Positions 11,702 through 23,956 are shown, counted from the first letter of the stretch. The stretch is DNA of 64,000 nt from Pseudorasbora parva (GCF_024679245.1 NC_090189.1:37718889-37782888), one strand, 5' to 3'. The notes: generated by a model not told the origin, from the letters alone. Translations and numbers: made by a program.

Positions 11702-11932
11702 TTAAGTGGGTCATAAAAGCACTTTTTTGTTCAACTAAATGCATTTAATATGAAATTAAAACTGATACACTTTCATTCAATTGTAAATAATATGCAGCTA
11801 ACTGTCTGCAAACATTACCTTGAGTTCACACATAATTATAATCTTTTAAAGTATATTTTGTGTACTGCTTATTATTTACGTAATAAGTACGCTTTTTAAA
11901 ATTAAATGTTAAAGTGTACTTCTTCACAAGGG

Positions 11933-12730
11933 AGATCAATATATTTTCATTTCATTCGATAATAAAGTCAGCTAAGAAATGAAGGCATTATGATTATAAC
12001 TCAGTTACTTCAAAATGGATGAAGTGTTACACCGTAGCTAAAGCCACACCGAGATTGAGCAGTAGGCATTAAAAGTTGTCTCTTCCATTTAAAGGGGCAT
12101 TTACACCGGCAGGTTTATATTAAACATCAAATACTGACTGTTATAGTGCTGCATGTAGCATTTGCACATTTATTGTTGACATAAATTGAAACTAGAAACA
12201 AGACTAGAAACAAAATCCACACAAATCTGACATTACAGTATACACATTGCCCCAAAAATACAGTAGAAATGCCATATAAACCTTTTCAAACAATCATATG
12301 TAATATAGATTTTATAAGCAACATAAAATATGGAATAAATGTATTTATTTTTTATTTAAAAGTGACACAAACAGTACTTCAGTAAACCTGATTGAATCCA
12401 TACTTTTATTAGTTACAGTTTGGGGGATGTGTTCTGTTTTAGAGTTGTGGGTAGGATGGATTTTGCAATCATGCAAATATGTTTCAAAACTTCAAAACTT
12501 TTATGTTTTGTCCTGCTTGTGCCTGTAGGAAGAGGTCTACGCTGATTTGTCAGTCGCAGTCCAGTTTCTATAGCCTATTTTTTTCCAATTGCCACACACA
12601 CAACACTTCAGATCTCCAATTACAGACTTTTACGTGCTATTATTAATAGATAATTATATTTTGTGGGAGCCCACAAGTCATTTCTTTCTCCTGCTTCCTG
12701 CTTCTATTCCATATAACTACTGGAAATAAT
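11933..12730. other. AT-rich non-coding DNA, no gene seen
   Basis: No ORF, terminal repeat or RNA gene was recognised. Confidence 0.45.
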
Positions 12731-13531
12731 CAGGGCTTGACATGAACTTTTTGCTCACCAGCCACTGTTGCTAGTGGTTTATCAAAGTTACTAGCCACTC
12801 AGCATTTTCACTGGCCACAATTTTGAGATCGAAACCATGGGGAAAAACTGCCATATAGATATATATTTAATATTATCTCATAATTTGACAGCAGGTATTT
12901 CAGGCTGCTGACACACAGATCTATTATACTCTTTCACATGCATTTTCTTTCTCGACTATTTACGTTCAGGTCAAGACTGTGTTTACGTGAATACTCACTA
13001 AGACCACCATTTGCATTTTTAGTGTGTATTTGACTGTTTAAGCGCAATAAGCAGTGAAAAAGAACTAAATGTAGTACTAAGAGACGGCTTTATGTGCACA
13101 CACTTTGCTGAGATCACAAAATCTGCTGGTATGAGTATAATTGTTCGCAATCACACACACAAATTTAATCCCTGTAACACCAACAATATTCATCCGGGGC
13201 AAATGAAATGAGCGAGTCAGTGAGTGGAGGAGGGTTTATGTGTCAACTTGCTGTCGGAGAGATGAGAGAGCGAGAAAATCTCGTATTGTGTCTATTCTGC
13301 AGAAAATGAGTATTAGAAGCATTTCAGATAATTCAATATCAACATTTTTGACAACAATACATAGCACTTAGTTTATTGTTTCAGGTGCCTTTTAAACGAC
13401 TATAATTTAAAAACATATATTATATATAGAATTCAACTTGCCAAAGTGGCGAGTAGGAGTGACTGCATTACAGTCCACTGCTGAGATACACACGCATTTG
13501 GCCGCTTGGTGGGTGTTTATGTCAAGCCCTG
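12731..13531. mobile_element. hAT-like MITE
   Basis: The left end CAGGGCTTGACATGAAC and the inverse of the right end, CAGGGCTTGACATAAAC, form the TIR. The 8-bp flanks are gaaataat (12723-12730) and gatataaa (13532-13539), a decayed 8-bp duplication as expected for hAT elements. No transposase is present. An internal 'accagccactg' region is typical of this fish family (from memory). Confidence 0.72.
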
Positions 13532-13603
13532 GATATAAATATCCCCCATCCTCTAGTAAAATAGATTAAAATGATCAAGTTTGTAAACCTTCTTCATGAC
13601 CTA

Positions 13604-14512
13604 GGGCCCTATTTTAACAATCTAAGTATATGGTCTGAAGCACACGGCTCAGGTGCACTTATCCACTTCCGTCCGAATCCGAATCCACATTTGCTGGATT
13701 AACAATGGAAAACAATTACCTGAATGATGTGTTCATGGATGTGAACATGGATGTGTTTTCAGCATAACGTGCAACAAACCAATCAGAGTCTCATCTCTCA
13801 TTCCCTTTAAAAGCCAGTTGCGCTTGCACCATGGTGGATTCGCTTTTTACATAGAGGAATTTGCGAGCGGAAAGACTGAACGCTCAGAGTGTGTGCACTG
13901 TGTGCACCACCTATAGATGCACATTACTAACACACCCTTTAATAACACAAAAATACTGAGCTATTGACTTTAGACCAAGTTTTTTTTTTGGTCAATGGCG
14001 CAGTCGTTTTCAGTCGCCTCAAAATAGCAATGCGCCAACAATGCTCCTGAACACACCTGGTTTTCAGACCAGAACAGATGGGCGCGAGTGCATTTACAAC
14101 ATGGTGCTGGATGTTAAAAATATTAACTGCGTCAGGGTGAAACTAGCAAAAGACACTTGTGTCGCACCCAACCCGATCTCACGGCAATTCGTACTAAATT
14201 TACGAGGTGGCTAATTCGTACGAATTGATACGACCTCACTCGTACGAATTCATACGATTTTTGCTAATTCGTACATATTTTACGAGTTACCAAATTCGTA
14301 TTAATTCATACGAATGACCTACCCCTGACCCCGCCCCTAAACCTACCCATCACGTGGGTTTAGACAAATCGTACGAATTCGTACGAGTGAGGTCGTATAA
14401 ATTTGTACGACTTAGACACCTTTTATTCACTCGTATGAATAAGTACGAATTGGTCGTGAGATAGCGTTGGTCGCACCTGGTGCCACATTACACCGGGTGT
14501 ATGATAGGGCCC
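13604..14512. mobile_element. GGGCCCTAT-ended MITE
   Basis: GGGCCCTAT at the left end is matched in inverse by ATAGGGCCC at the right end. The inner sequence is non-coding and is interrupted at 14169-14469 by another element. The flanking duplication is not clear. Confidence 0.6.
14169..14469. mobile_element. non-autonomous hAT element with perfect 8-bp TSD
   Basis: The 301-bp element begins CAACCCGATCTCACG and ends CGTGAGATAGCGTTG. It is flanked by GTCGCACC on both sides (14161-14168 and 14470-14477). The interior is rich in 'attcgtacgaatt'-type palindromes and includes 'cccctaaacctacccatcac'. An 8-bp duplication is diagnostic of hAT-type insertion. A decayed relative lies at 17583-17792. 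It is nested in the MITE at 13604. Confidence 0.9.
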
Positions 14513-15793
14513 ATAGTCTCGATAACCATTTTATAATTTATGGCCATTATTAGAGGAACTGTTCAATGTAGTAACTCAGACTTTACTTTTTTATGGAGCC
14601 ACAGCAGAAATGCTGTTGGTGTGAAGCATTGCTTTGCTCACATGCTGCTTGTGCGTGCAGCGTGAAACAGGTCTCAGAGTTGAACCATGGGATGCAGCGC
14701 CTACTGTTCATTTGAGATTCTGTGCCAATGACACAGGTTTCTTGATTCAAAGATTCATCTCACATCTATCAAAAGATAAAGCTCTCAGCAGTTTCACTTC
14801 AGCACCTTTTTCAATATTCTGCAATGTTCTTTGTTACTGTCAAAAAATAATGAGAATGGCCAGTATCTTTTTTTCTTTTCTTAAATGATCTTGTCTGTGT
14901 CAGATTGGATAGGATAGTCTGATTCCCCTTTCCTTTTAAATGAAAAGCTCACATATTGCTATTATTATTATAATCCGCAAGCAAGCTGTAGCTTGAGATC
15001 AGTGTTTGACGTCTATTAATTATTCAGAAACGCATAGCATTTCAGTGCACATTCTGATTCACAACTAAAAATAATTTTATTTTCAACTAAATAAACATTT
15101 CAATTAATAATCTGGCTAGAATTGAGCAAAGCCAGGGGCAGAAATTAGCCAAGAGATAGTGTACAAATGCTTGCGAAACTGACAAAAAATGCCAGAGATG
15201 TTCAAAATGTGGTGTTGTATTTCGTAATATTTAATATAGGCCTTAGACATAAAGGAAGACCACACTGTGTGATGTTTATCTGAAAAAAAAAAAAAAATGG
15301 TAAAAAACATTCCTGGAACAAAAAAAAAAATCATTCTCAGGGGTGATAATGAAAAATAAAAAAGGCACTATAGGAAGCAGAAACATACAACACTTGTTTA
15401 TGATGTAACATGGTCTATTTTATTTTTAAGATTGATAAAGTTTAAATTATGAAAGCTTGTTTCGCCGCAGAAAAAAAGGTAATTGTGACTTTTATCTCAC
15501 AATTAAGACCTTATAACTCGAAATTATTACTTTATAATTCACAATTGCATGTTTATATTCTGAAAAAAAGCAGTCGCAGTTATCTTTTAAAATATTTTAT
15601 TCAATGGCAGAAACAAGTTTCCATACTAAATAAAGATACATTCAAAAATATCATAGACAAAATCTCGAAGAAGTATGTATGTAGTTGCAATTGAGAATTG
15701 TGCAAAAGTAAACTATATTATGAAGAAAATATGCATTAAAACTACACTATTATATTCTAAATATTCTTCAAATTCAAACACAATGAAAAATGA
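14513..15793. other. AT-rich DNA with a short degenerate tandem repeat
   Basis: The segment 15466-15580 repeats a pattern of 'attgtgacttttatctcacaa' type that is common in fish genomes. The rest has A-runs and no supported gene. Confidence 0.4.
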
Positions 15794-17574
15794 TTTCCCT
15801 TTCGAGGGGACTCGTGCTGCGCCACCGCTGTGGGAACATCTCTGCCTGAATGTGTCATGAAGCACATATGTAACCAGTCCAATGGAGTGACGGAACATTG
15901 GCACACTAGATCCCCCTGTGGGCCCAAGGGTAACTGCTTCCATCAGGGCAGTTTTCATCCCAGGGTACCTGAACCAGGAAGCGAACATCCTGTCGAGGCA
16001 GGGGTCGAGGCCCGGACCAGGAATGGATGCTCCACACCGAGGAGTCGGTGACAGAGCACCTGTGGTTATCCAGCCCCTCCGGGACTGAACGCCATGGTAC
16101 AGGAGTGGCTGAGGCTACCACGTTTCCCTGAGAGACTTTGTGGGGATGGGACTCATCTGTTATTAGTAGCCCCGTACTGGCTGCCCCAAGTATGGACATA
16201 GTGTCTCTCCTAGATTGCTCTCCGCTGGAGATTCCAATTAGGAGGGACTCGCTCTCTCATCCGAGTGGGTCGATTCTTCAGCCGAGGTTGTTGAGACCAA
16301 CCTCCACTCTCGAGCTCCCTCCACGGGGAAATTTTATGCCCTGGTCATGATGTGGAAATCCCCAGTGGGATCCAGTTAACTGCCCGGTGAGTGCAGTGTT
16401 GAACTTGCTGGGGGAAAGATTCTCTGCAGGGTTAGCCCCTCCACAATAAAGGTGTATGTGGTGGCCTTAGCTACTTACCACACTCCTTTGGGTGGTGTAT
16501 CTTAAGGGCAAACCCCTCTAATTACGTGTTTACATTGTGGAACTTTGAGGATAAGACCTGCAGTAGGAGGACGATTGTGTACAGGGCTTTTCAGATGCTC
16601 CTTTTCTAGCCTATGTAAGTTCCTGAGATTTTCTCACGCAAAAAAATTTTTTTTGCTCACTATTTTGTCTCTCAAGAGAATAGGAGACATTCAAGCTCTT
16701 CAAGTCGGTGGCACCCTTGTGCTTGAAATTTTCACCTGGTATGGTTAAGGCCTTCTCACACCCCAGGATGGGATCTATTCTGAAGGTTCCTACAAATATT
16801 GCAAGACCAGTTACAGTATACTGCAGGCCTTCTGTCCTCCCTTCCAGACGTCAGACTAGGAAAGACTTAATTTGCTTTGCCCAGTTTGGGATTTAGATTC
16901 TTATGTCCATAGAGATGCCCTGTGGAGGAAGTCTGAACAGTTTTTGATGTGTTTCCTCTTGAGGGGGTGCCCGGCATCTAAGCAGAAAATCAGCAAGTGG
17001 GTGGTCGGCCGGTCAGCCTTCACCTTTGGCTGTATGGGTCCACTTTACTAGGAGTATGGCTGCTTCTAAAGCTTTACTTGCATGGGCTTTTCTGCAAGAA
17101 GTCTGTGATGTGGTGGGGAGGTCCTCGCCACATACATTTGTGAGGTTTTATGATCTTGACCTCAACTCTACTCCGGGGCCACGGATCCTCATTCCATAGA
17201 CAATGACAAGGGTGAGCATCTGGCTCCTATGGGGACGTGGATATTGTTGTTCCCACAGCGGTGTTGCAGCGCGAGTTCCCTTGAAAGGGAACATCTCGGT
17301 TACGTATGAAACCTTAGTTCCCTCAATAGGGAACGAGACACTGCATCACCCGGCCATACTCCCTGCATTCCCACAATCGTTTTGCTTAAGCCTTCCAGAA
17401 GCTACCGGTGTTTGGTGCAGGTGTGCTTTATAATTTCCTGGTGGACGACATCACCTGCCTATGACTGGTTACATATGTGCTTCACGATGCAATCACGCAG
17501 AGGTGTTCCCTCAGTGGTTACGCAGCGTCTTGTTCCCTACTCAGGGAACTAAGGTTACATGCATAACCGAGACG
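15794..17574 (+). mobile_element. DIRS-like retrotransposon remnant
   Basis: A decayed tyrosine-recombinase coding region lies between inverted terminal segments. The left segment (15794-15842, 'ttccctttcgaggggactcg') is matched inverted at 17243-17297, and the left 'gaagcacatatgtaaccagt' block is matched inverted near 17463-17487. Inverted termini together with a tyrosine recombinase instead of an integrase define DIRS elements (established). No reverse transcriptase or RNase H portion remains, so this is the 3' part of an element or a deletion derivative. Confidence 0.82.
16105..17200 (+). pseudogene. DIRS tyrosine recombinase remnant
   Basis: Readable pieces in at least two frames show the order expected for a phage-integrase-type recombinase. 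An N-terminal segment contains LDCSPLEIPIRRDSLS. The box with the first catalytic Arg is SLKRIGDIQAL (Arg codon 16677-16679). A segment KFSPGMVKAFSHP follows. The HxxR motif is in VHFTRSMAAS (His at 17041-17043, Arg at 17050-17052), and a candidate nucleophile Tyr lies in FVRFYDLDL (17149-17151). The His and Tyr motifs share a frame that differs from that of the first Arg, and stops interrupt both. These enzymes integrate circular DIRS cDNA. The copy is inactive. Confidence 0.82.
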
Positions 17575-17582
17575 TTATCACC

Positions 17583-17792
17583 CAACAGTCTTCGTAACTA
17601 TTTAACGTTTTGGCTAATTTGTATGAATTTGTATGATCTCATGTGTGCATTTCTGTACAATCTGCTTAAGCCTCAGTGATGGTTATGTTCAGGGGTGATG
17701 CTTCATGCCTAATTTTTTTTCACGTAGAAATTCATAAAAAAAATTGCCACCTCGTAAAATTGTTTTCTTTTTCTTTCTGTGAGATCAGGTTG
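17583..17792. mobile_element. decayed relative of the hAT MITE at 14169
   Basis: The right end reads CTGTGAGATCAGGTTG, the inverse of a CAACCTGATCTCACAG end. The interior keeps 'gccacctcgtaaaatt' and 'gtatgaatttgtatga' motifs seen in the intact copy. No target duplication is readable. Confidence 0.6.
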
Positions 17793-17861
17793 TACTCAGA
17801 ATGTATGGCAAAGGTAAAAGGTCTTATTTAATGCATCATAATGGTTTGTTTTGCTCAAGTT

Positions 17862-18155
17862 TACGGTAACACTTTACAATATGTTCCAATTAGTTAATGC
17901 ATTAAGTAACATTACCTAACAATGAGTAGCCTTAAACATTAATTTTAGTATTTTTTCATCTTTGTTAACGTTACTTAATAAAATACAGTACTTCATTGTT
18001 TGTTCATGTTAGTTCACAGTGCATTCATGTTAAGAGACACAACCTTTGATTTTAATGATATATTAGTAAATGTTGAAATTAACATAAAGTAAAACATCCC
18101 ATATTTCTCATATTTTAGCTTACGGAACCTTGTTTTAAACTGTTACCAAATTTAC
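17862..18155. repeat. dispersed MITE-like repeat
   Basis: It starts 'acggtaacactttacaatat' and continues with repeated 'ttagttaatgcatta' and 'taacgttacttaataaa' motifs, a well-known fish interspersed repeat pattern (from memory). It is non-coding and the ends are not precisely defined. Confidence 0.55.
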
Positions 18156-19697
18156 TCTGTATTCTCACAAGCACACAGAGGAATGAAAGAGATGTTTATA
18201 AATAATAATGTTTTAGATGTGTCATTATGAATAATGAAAATTGTGCATCAAAATGCAGGCTCTGTTAACTTTTAGCTCATTGGTTTTATTTGTTCATGAA
18301 AATCCAGTGACAATACATGAAACTTTACTAGCTCTTTGTTATTTCAAGTCAAATTGAAGCCTGAACACAGGTTGCAGAGTCTGAAAAAAAATAAAAATAA
18401 AAAAAAAATAAAGAGCAAGAAAATTCATTTGGCACATATTTTGTGAGACATGGCGTCTGTTTCCACTCCTTTCAGATGTTCACACACTCATGGCCCGCTC
18501 TATTGCCAGACAGGCCTGTTTAAAATGTTGCCTGGTGTATCAACAGCTGCACCCCCTATTGTTTGGCCCTTTTTGTCTTCTTTTTAACCCACATAAAAAA
18601 TCAATCGCATAAGACTGACGGTCTGAGAATAAAACCAATACAAGAATGCATTTAAATGCTTATTTGAAAACTTGCAGAACACAACACAAAAAGGTTGTTT
18701 GGTATCGTTTTTTGACTTCAAAAAGGTCCAGATGATTGTGCGCATGCCAGTGTACGAAATATTGCAAATGTTTGTCTGTTTGTGATGATGTTAAAACATA
18801 CCAAAAAACACAGGGAAAAAAGGTAAAGCACAAAGTGTGGGTTGTGTCTGCTAATGTTTGCCACAAATGTACTGTATATTGTTATGTATAAAAGAGAGCA
18901 TCATCTAAGATGTCTTTAGATACAAGCATAGAGGATATACAAATGTACAAGTACATTAAATAAAATTCTATAGAAACACTGTTTTTGCCTGTTGTGCTGA
19001 GATATTGAATGAATGATTTAAAGCATCTGGCTTGGAATGAATACTTTCTGAAAAGTCGTAGCAAAAGATTGGTATCAAAACAAAGGAAGGACATAAAGAG
19101 AAATGAGAAAAAAAGATGGAATGTTGGTTCTGACAAATCTTGAAGGGTTTAGGTTATTTTTTTTTGCACAAATAACATCCATATGTTACATATTTAGACT
19201 CCACATTCCATATGCCCAGTGTACTGGACAGATTTGTTGTTGGTTTTCTTGGCATATGATAAAAATGGCTGTCATTCACCCAGCTTTGGGATTCTGGAAA
19301 ACTCATAGAACACATTGATTGTTTTTATCTGAAATATCTTTGTACATTTGATGATTATAGAATGAAAGTGTTATACAATGTTATTTTTTAATGTTATAAA
19401 AACAAACAATATGAAAAATTTTAACTGTTAAGGATTAAGGGAAATCATTTCATATTAAATGTAAATCATTAATATTCATTACTAATTAGGGTATTATTCA
19501 ATATTAATAATTTTATGAGTATATTTGTTAAAACATCATCATTTTACTAGTGGCATCTATAGTCCTGGTAGTCATAGAGACAATAAACATAGGTTTTGGT
19601 TTCACCAATTAAAACAAACGCAAAGGGAATACTATTTAATATGTAATTATTTCCCTTAACCCTTTCCTATCCTTTGCTTAGATGTCTGACTGAGCCA
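18156..19697. other. AT-rich non-coding DNA, no gene seen
   Basis: Short overlapping frames on both strands have no domain content. No terminal repeats were found. Confidence 0.45.
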
Positions 19698-19705
19698 AAG
19701 CAGAC

Positions 19706-20612
19706 CAGAGGTGGACAGTGACTAAGTACATTTACTTGAGTACTGTACTTTAATACACTTTTTGAGTATCTGTGCTTTACTTGAGTATTATTTTTTCTGG
19801 AAACTTATGACTTTTACTTCACTACATTTGAAAGACAAATATCATACTTTTTACTCCACTACATTTCTATCAAGATCGAAAGTCGTTTCTGTAGCAGCTC
19901 TGAAAGTCGGAGGATGATTTGTTTCTTCTTTAAAAGGTTTTTTGTTGTTGTTGTTTCAGACAGTCTATCAGGAATCACTCTTCTAGGGTCATATACATTT
20001 TGCCAACTTTTTCAAAAATACAAAAATGTATATGTAAAATATACACTGATCAGTTCATAGCAAACTGTAAGAAGACGGTTCTTAGGCTCAAGTGTGTGCA
20101 CCCATAGCCATACTTTGAAAGTATGTTTCAGTTAAAAAAAAAAAAATAGTTTAGTTGGCATACACTTGGGGCATGTCTTATAAAATATTAAAAATATAAA
20201 CGTCTGGGAGAAAGAGAAGAGTAAAGTTGGGAGAATATCAGATGTGTATCAGTGTATTGGATCCGTGCATTCGGCCTTAAAGTGACAGCAGCTTTGTAAA
20301 GAGCTTTGTAACTTATATACAAGTATTTAAATGAGTTTAAGTTAGTCGTATGCTAGAATGTCAGATGGAGCATCACTGAATGACTTAAACCATGATGACA
20401 GTGTGCATTTATATAACAATAATAAAATAATGCATTGGCTTAAAAAAGGAATTTACTTTTATACTTAAGTACTTTTGAAATCAAATACTTCTGTACTTTT
20501 ACTTGAGTAAAAAATCTGTTTTTACAACTTTCACTTGTAACGGAGTAATATTTGACCAGTAGTACTTTTACTTTTACTCATGCAATAGAGTTGTGTACTT
20601 TGTCCACCTCTG
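19706..20612. mobile_element. hAT MITE with perfect 8-bp TSD
   Basis: CAGAGGTGGAC at the left end is matched in inverse by GTCCACCTCTG at the right end. AAGCAGAC duplicates at 19698-19705 and 20613-20620. Sub-terminal sequence is a mosaic of 'aagtacttttac' motifs in both orientations, typical of this teleost MITE family. No ORF is present. The unmutated duplication suggests a fairly recent insertion. Confidence 0.93.
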
Positions 20613-20740
20613 AAGCAGACCAACAATTGATCAGATTTATGGCACGGAGAAACAGCGGTGGATGTGCCCTTTTGGCAGAAAGGAGAAAGAGAGGAGGACA
20701 GAAGGCCTGCAGAATAATACAGCGTGCCAAATTAATGTTT

Positions 20741-20741
<1 letters not shown>

Positions 20742-20774
<33 letters not shown>
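20742..20774. repeat. poly(A) run
   Basis: A run of 33 consecutive A residues follows non-repetitive sequence. No processed pseudogene or LINE sequence was recognised upstream, so it is listed only as a homopolymer. Confidence 0.9.
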
Positions 20775-20777
<3 letters not shown>

Positions 20778-21082
20778 CAGAAGGTAAAGTAAATAGGAAC
20801 TTTGTTATTTAATAATTCTATATGTCACAGTATTAAAATTCCAAAGATGAAAATTAGTCAAAAGATTACAAAACAGTCCACAAGACAAGCAGAAGATTTA
20901 GCACAAGCATTACACAAAAAAATAACTGACAGTGAACTGGGAACTCAGAGGGAGGAGTAATGATAGAGGTGGAGACGGTGTGTTGCTGGATCTGAGCAAC
21001 ATCAAAGCCAGTAAACACGGACGACATGACAAAGCTGTAACGATGACCCCTGAGGTGGAAATGGTGTTCCGAAGGGGGTGCA

Positions 21083-21184
21083 ACTTCCCCCTCCACAGCT
21101 CCTCCCCCTTTTCCTCCCCTCCACAGCTCCCCCCATCACAGCTCCTCCCCCTCCACAGCTCTTCCTCCTCCTCCCTTTTTCCAT
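21083..21184. repeat. pyrimidine-rich minisatellite
   Basis: Imperfect repeats of a 'cctccacagctcctccccc' unit make a strand-asymmetric C/T tract of about 100 bp. Mirror-like C/T tracts of this sort can form triplex DNA (general knowledge). Confidence 0.7.
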
Positions 21185-21199
21185 TGACCCATCTCTATT

Positions 21200-21408
21200 T
21201 TATGAGCAGACACTCCTCCTGGCTTTGATTGGTTGTTTCTTACCGAGAGCGGTGTATTTCTGCAAATGGCAATAGGACCACTGGGAGGAGCCAGAGGAGC
21301 TTGATTTATTCACAGATTATCTGTCTCATATTCTTTTGTCAGGACATAATGACAGGTTTAACAAATATGTAAAAAAGTAAAATTTTACAAAAGTTACCAA
21401 CTGCAGCT
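21200..21408. mobile_element. right half of a TTAA-type MITE
   Basis: The segment ends 'aagttaccaactgcagct' followed by TTAA, the inverse of a common AGCTGCAGT-type MITE end. A related left end lies at 41258. Its own left end was not found. Confidence 0.4.
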
Positions 21409-21469
21409 TTAAGCTTGAATGTAATTATTATTAAAATAGATGTAATAATTTATAATAAATAAAAAACAT

Positions 21470-21577
<108 letters not shown>

Positions 21578-21593
21578 TGGTCTATGTGGTTTA

Positions 21594-21870
21594 CAGGGAC
21601 TCTCCATAGGCATAATGGTTTTTATACCGTACAAACCGTATTTTCTATCCCCTTACACTGCCCCTGTCCCTAAACCTACCCATCACAGGAAACATTCTGC
21701 ATTTTTACTTTCTCAAAATTTTACTTTCTCAAAAAAACCTAATTTAGTATGTTTTTAAGGCCATTTGAATTATGAGGACATTTGATATGTCCTCATAAAC
21801 CACATTTATAGTGTAATACCAGTGTAATACCCATGTAGTTATACAAATTTGTGTCCCCATAAACCACATA
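21594..21870. repeat. dispersed cyprinid-type repeat, copy 2
   Basis: The same family as 239-474, flanked by CA arrays on both sides. It includes 'tgtccccataaaccaca', a motif that often adjoins CA arrays in cyprinids (from memory). It is non-coding. Confidence 0.7.
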
Positions 21871-21876
21871 AACAGG

Positions 21877-21878
<2 letters not shown>

Positions 21879-21946
<68 letters not shown>
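21879..21946. repeat. (CA)n microsatellite
   Basis: A 68-bp uninterrupted CA run directly after the dispersed repeat. Confidence 0.97.
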
Positions 21947-21950
<4 letters not shown>

Positions 21951-22855
21951 AGTAGATTTATAGTGAACAAAATTATAAATAATTTTGCTATTTCAGTATG
22001 CATTTACTTTTATACTAATCTTTATTTGTTGTTGTGAGACATACTTGTTCAAAAGGGACCCAACACATCTTAGGATGTTTCGGTTGCCTGTTTTCCCAAG
22101 CAGGATTTCTGAAGACAGTATTTAACTGGAGACAGCGAAGAAATCTGCCATAGATCTCCCTTTAGAGCGTGCTGTCTTTCTCTTCATCTCATTGGGAGGG
22201 GCTGTCGCACTGTCAGGATTACACAGATAAGGATGCAGCATTCATCTATTTTTCAGTGTAATGGATGAGCGTGCTTCAGCTGGAGATGGGATCAGATGAT
22301 TGGTAGAACGCAGCTCATAAACCAAAACGGATATGCAGCTAGAGATGTGTTATATAAAAATCTTCCATTTAACCCACTGAAATAAGTCATTAGCCAATTC
22401 TGCTTTGCGATTATTAGCAGGTTAATTTTAGCATGCAAAAGATTTTCACTTACAAATTTGACATCTATGTCATTATGAACTTACTCTATTGTCACTTGTG
22501 TTTATTTTCTGTTTTAGTATGGAAGGCTTGGATGTGTTTTATTTGTGAAAAAGCAGCGAGAACATTCCTCTGGATATTTTCTATTGTGTTCCACAGAGGA
22601 AATATGTTTGAAACAACAAGAAAAGTGAGTAAATATTACAAAAATATTTATTTGTGGGTAAACTTTACAATTCCTCAGGTTTCTGTGCGCCACACCAATC
22701 ACACCATTACCGCATGGCACAAGCTGATTGGTTTCTGCAGCCAATGAGATTGCTTGCTCAATATTTAAATGTCTGGTTCAGCATTTGCTGACAGGTAGTC
22801 CTCTGAACCCCTCCACCTCCCCAGCTCCACCTGCCTAGATCTACATGAATTATGT
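21947..22855. other. non-coding DNA, no gene seen
   Basis: A 104-codon plus-strand frame at 22433-22747 overlaps a minus-strand frame and has no domain or exon signals. No terminal repeats were recognised. Confidence 0.45.
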
Positions 22856-23034
22856 ATGTCTGTTTATGCAGCAGCAACATGCTGGGTTAAAAACGACCCA
22901 AGTTGGATTGAAAATGAACAAAGCGGCTGGGTTAAATGTTTCCTTAAAACCAACCAAATTGCTCGGTTTGTCTATTTTCAACCCAACTTGGGGTTGTTTT
23001 TAACCCAGCATGTTGCTGCTGCATAAACAGACAT
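22856..23034. repeat. near-perfect 179-bp palindrome (fold-back MITE)
   Basis: The first 39 bases, through ATGTCTGTTTATGCAGCAGC and 'ctgggttaaaaac', are exactly reproduced inverted at the other end. Pairing continues with few mismatches through 'cccaagttgg' towards the centre. The inner sequence belongs to the 'aacccaacttgggttg' MITE family also seen at 23696-23956. The outer 25 bp of each arm are extra symmetrical sequence not seen in that other copy. Confidence 0.88.
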
Positions 23035-23313
23035 CTATTAGCAGTAGCAATTCCATTCTTCGTCTGCAGCAGCAGCGTGGCTCTCTTCCACCAAGACCAA
23101 ATGCCAAAACTATACAAAGAGATGCCATAATTGAAATGTCTACACTGTCACTTAAAAAAAAAAAACATCTTACCCCACAGTTTTGAATGGTAGTGTATCA
23201 CAGTTTCCATTCAAATTAAGCAGCACTGTTTTCAACAATGATAATATTAAGAACAGTTACATACATATGCGCCAAATCAGCATAGTAGAATGAGCACGTT
23301 AAAATATGTGACC

Positions 23314-23690
23314 CTAGGCCACAAAACCAGTCATAAAGGTCTTTTTATAATTGAGATTTAAACATAATCTGAGCGCTAATTAAATAAGCTTGGCATTGAA
23401 GTATGGTTTGTTATTTGGCCGAGATATAACCAAAATTATAAGAGTGCAAAAAAATTGAAATATTGAGAAATTCATCTTTGAAGTTGTCCAAATTAACTCC
23501 TTAGCAATCCATATTACTTCTAATAATACATTTTTGATATATTTACAGTAGGAAAAATAATCTTCATGGAGCATAATCTTTACTTAATATCCAAATGATT
23601 TTTGGCATAAAAGAAAATTGGATAAATTATGACCCATTCAATGATACTTTTGACTCATACAATCTGTTGTTGGCTACTGCCACAAATAAC
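23314..23690. repeat. dispersed repeat interrupted by a MITE
   Basis: It starts 'gtgaccctaggccacaaaac' and runs through 'aatgatttttggcataaaag' to 'ctactgccacaaataac', matching the left part of a common fish interspersed repeat (from memory). It breaks off where the MITE at 23696 begins. No coding content. Confidence 0.6.
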
Positions 23691-23695
23691 AAAAG

Positions 23696-23956
23696 ACAAC
23701 CCAAGTTGGGTTAAAAATGGACCAACCCAGCAATTGGGTTGTTTTAAACCAGCGATTGGGTTGTCTTCAGCAACATTTAACCCAAACGCTGGGTTAAAAC
23801 AACCCAACTGTGAGGTTAAATCAACCCAACCGCTGGGTTAAAACAACCCAACTGTGAGGTTAAATCAACTCAACCGTTGGGTTAAAACAACCCAATTGCT
23901 GGGTTAGTCCATTAACCCAACTTGGGTTGTTTTTAACCCAGCATTTTTTAGAGTGT
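23696..23956. mobile_element. 'aacccaacttgggtt' MITE with internal repeats
   Basis: Inverted 'aacccaagttgggtt' ends enclose two tandem copies of a roughly 54-bp unit containing 'gggttaaaacaacccaactg'. The right end 'cccagcattttttagagtgt' is the canonical family end, and the left canonical end is missing. It is non-coding and related to the palindrome at 22856. Confidence 0.72.
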
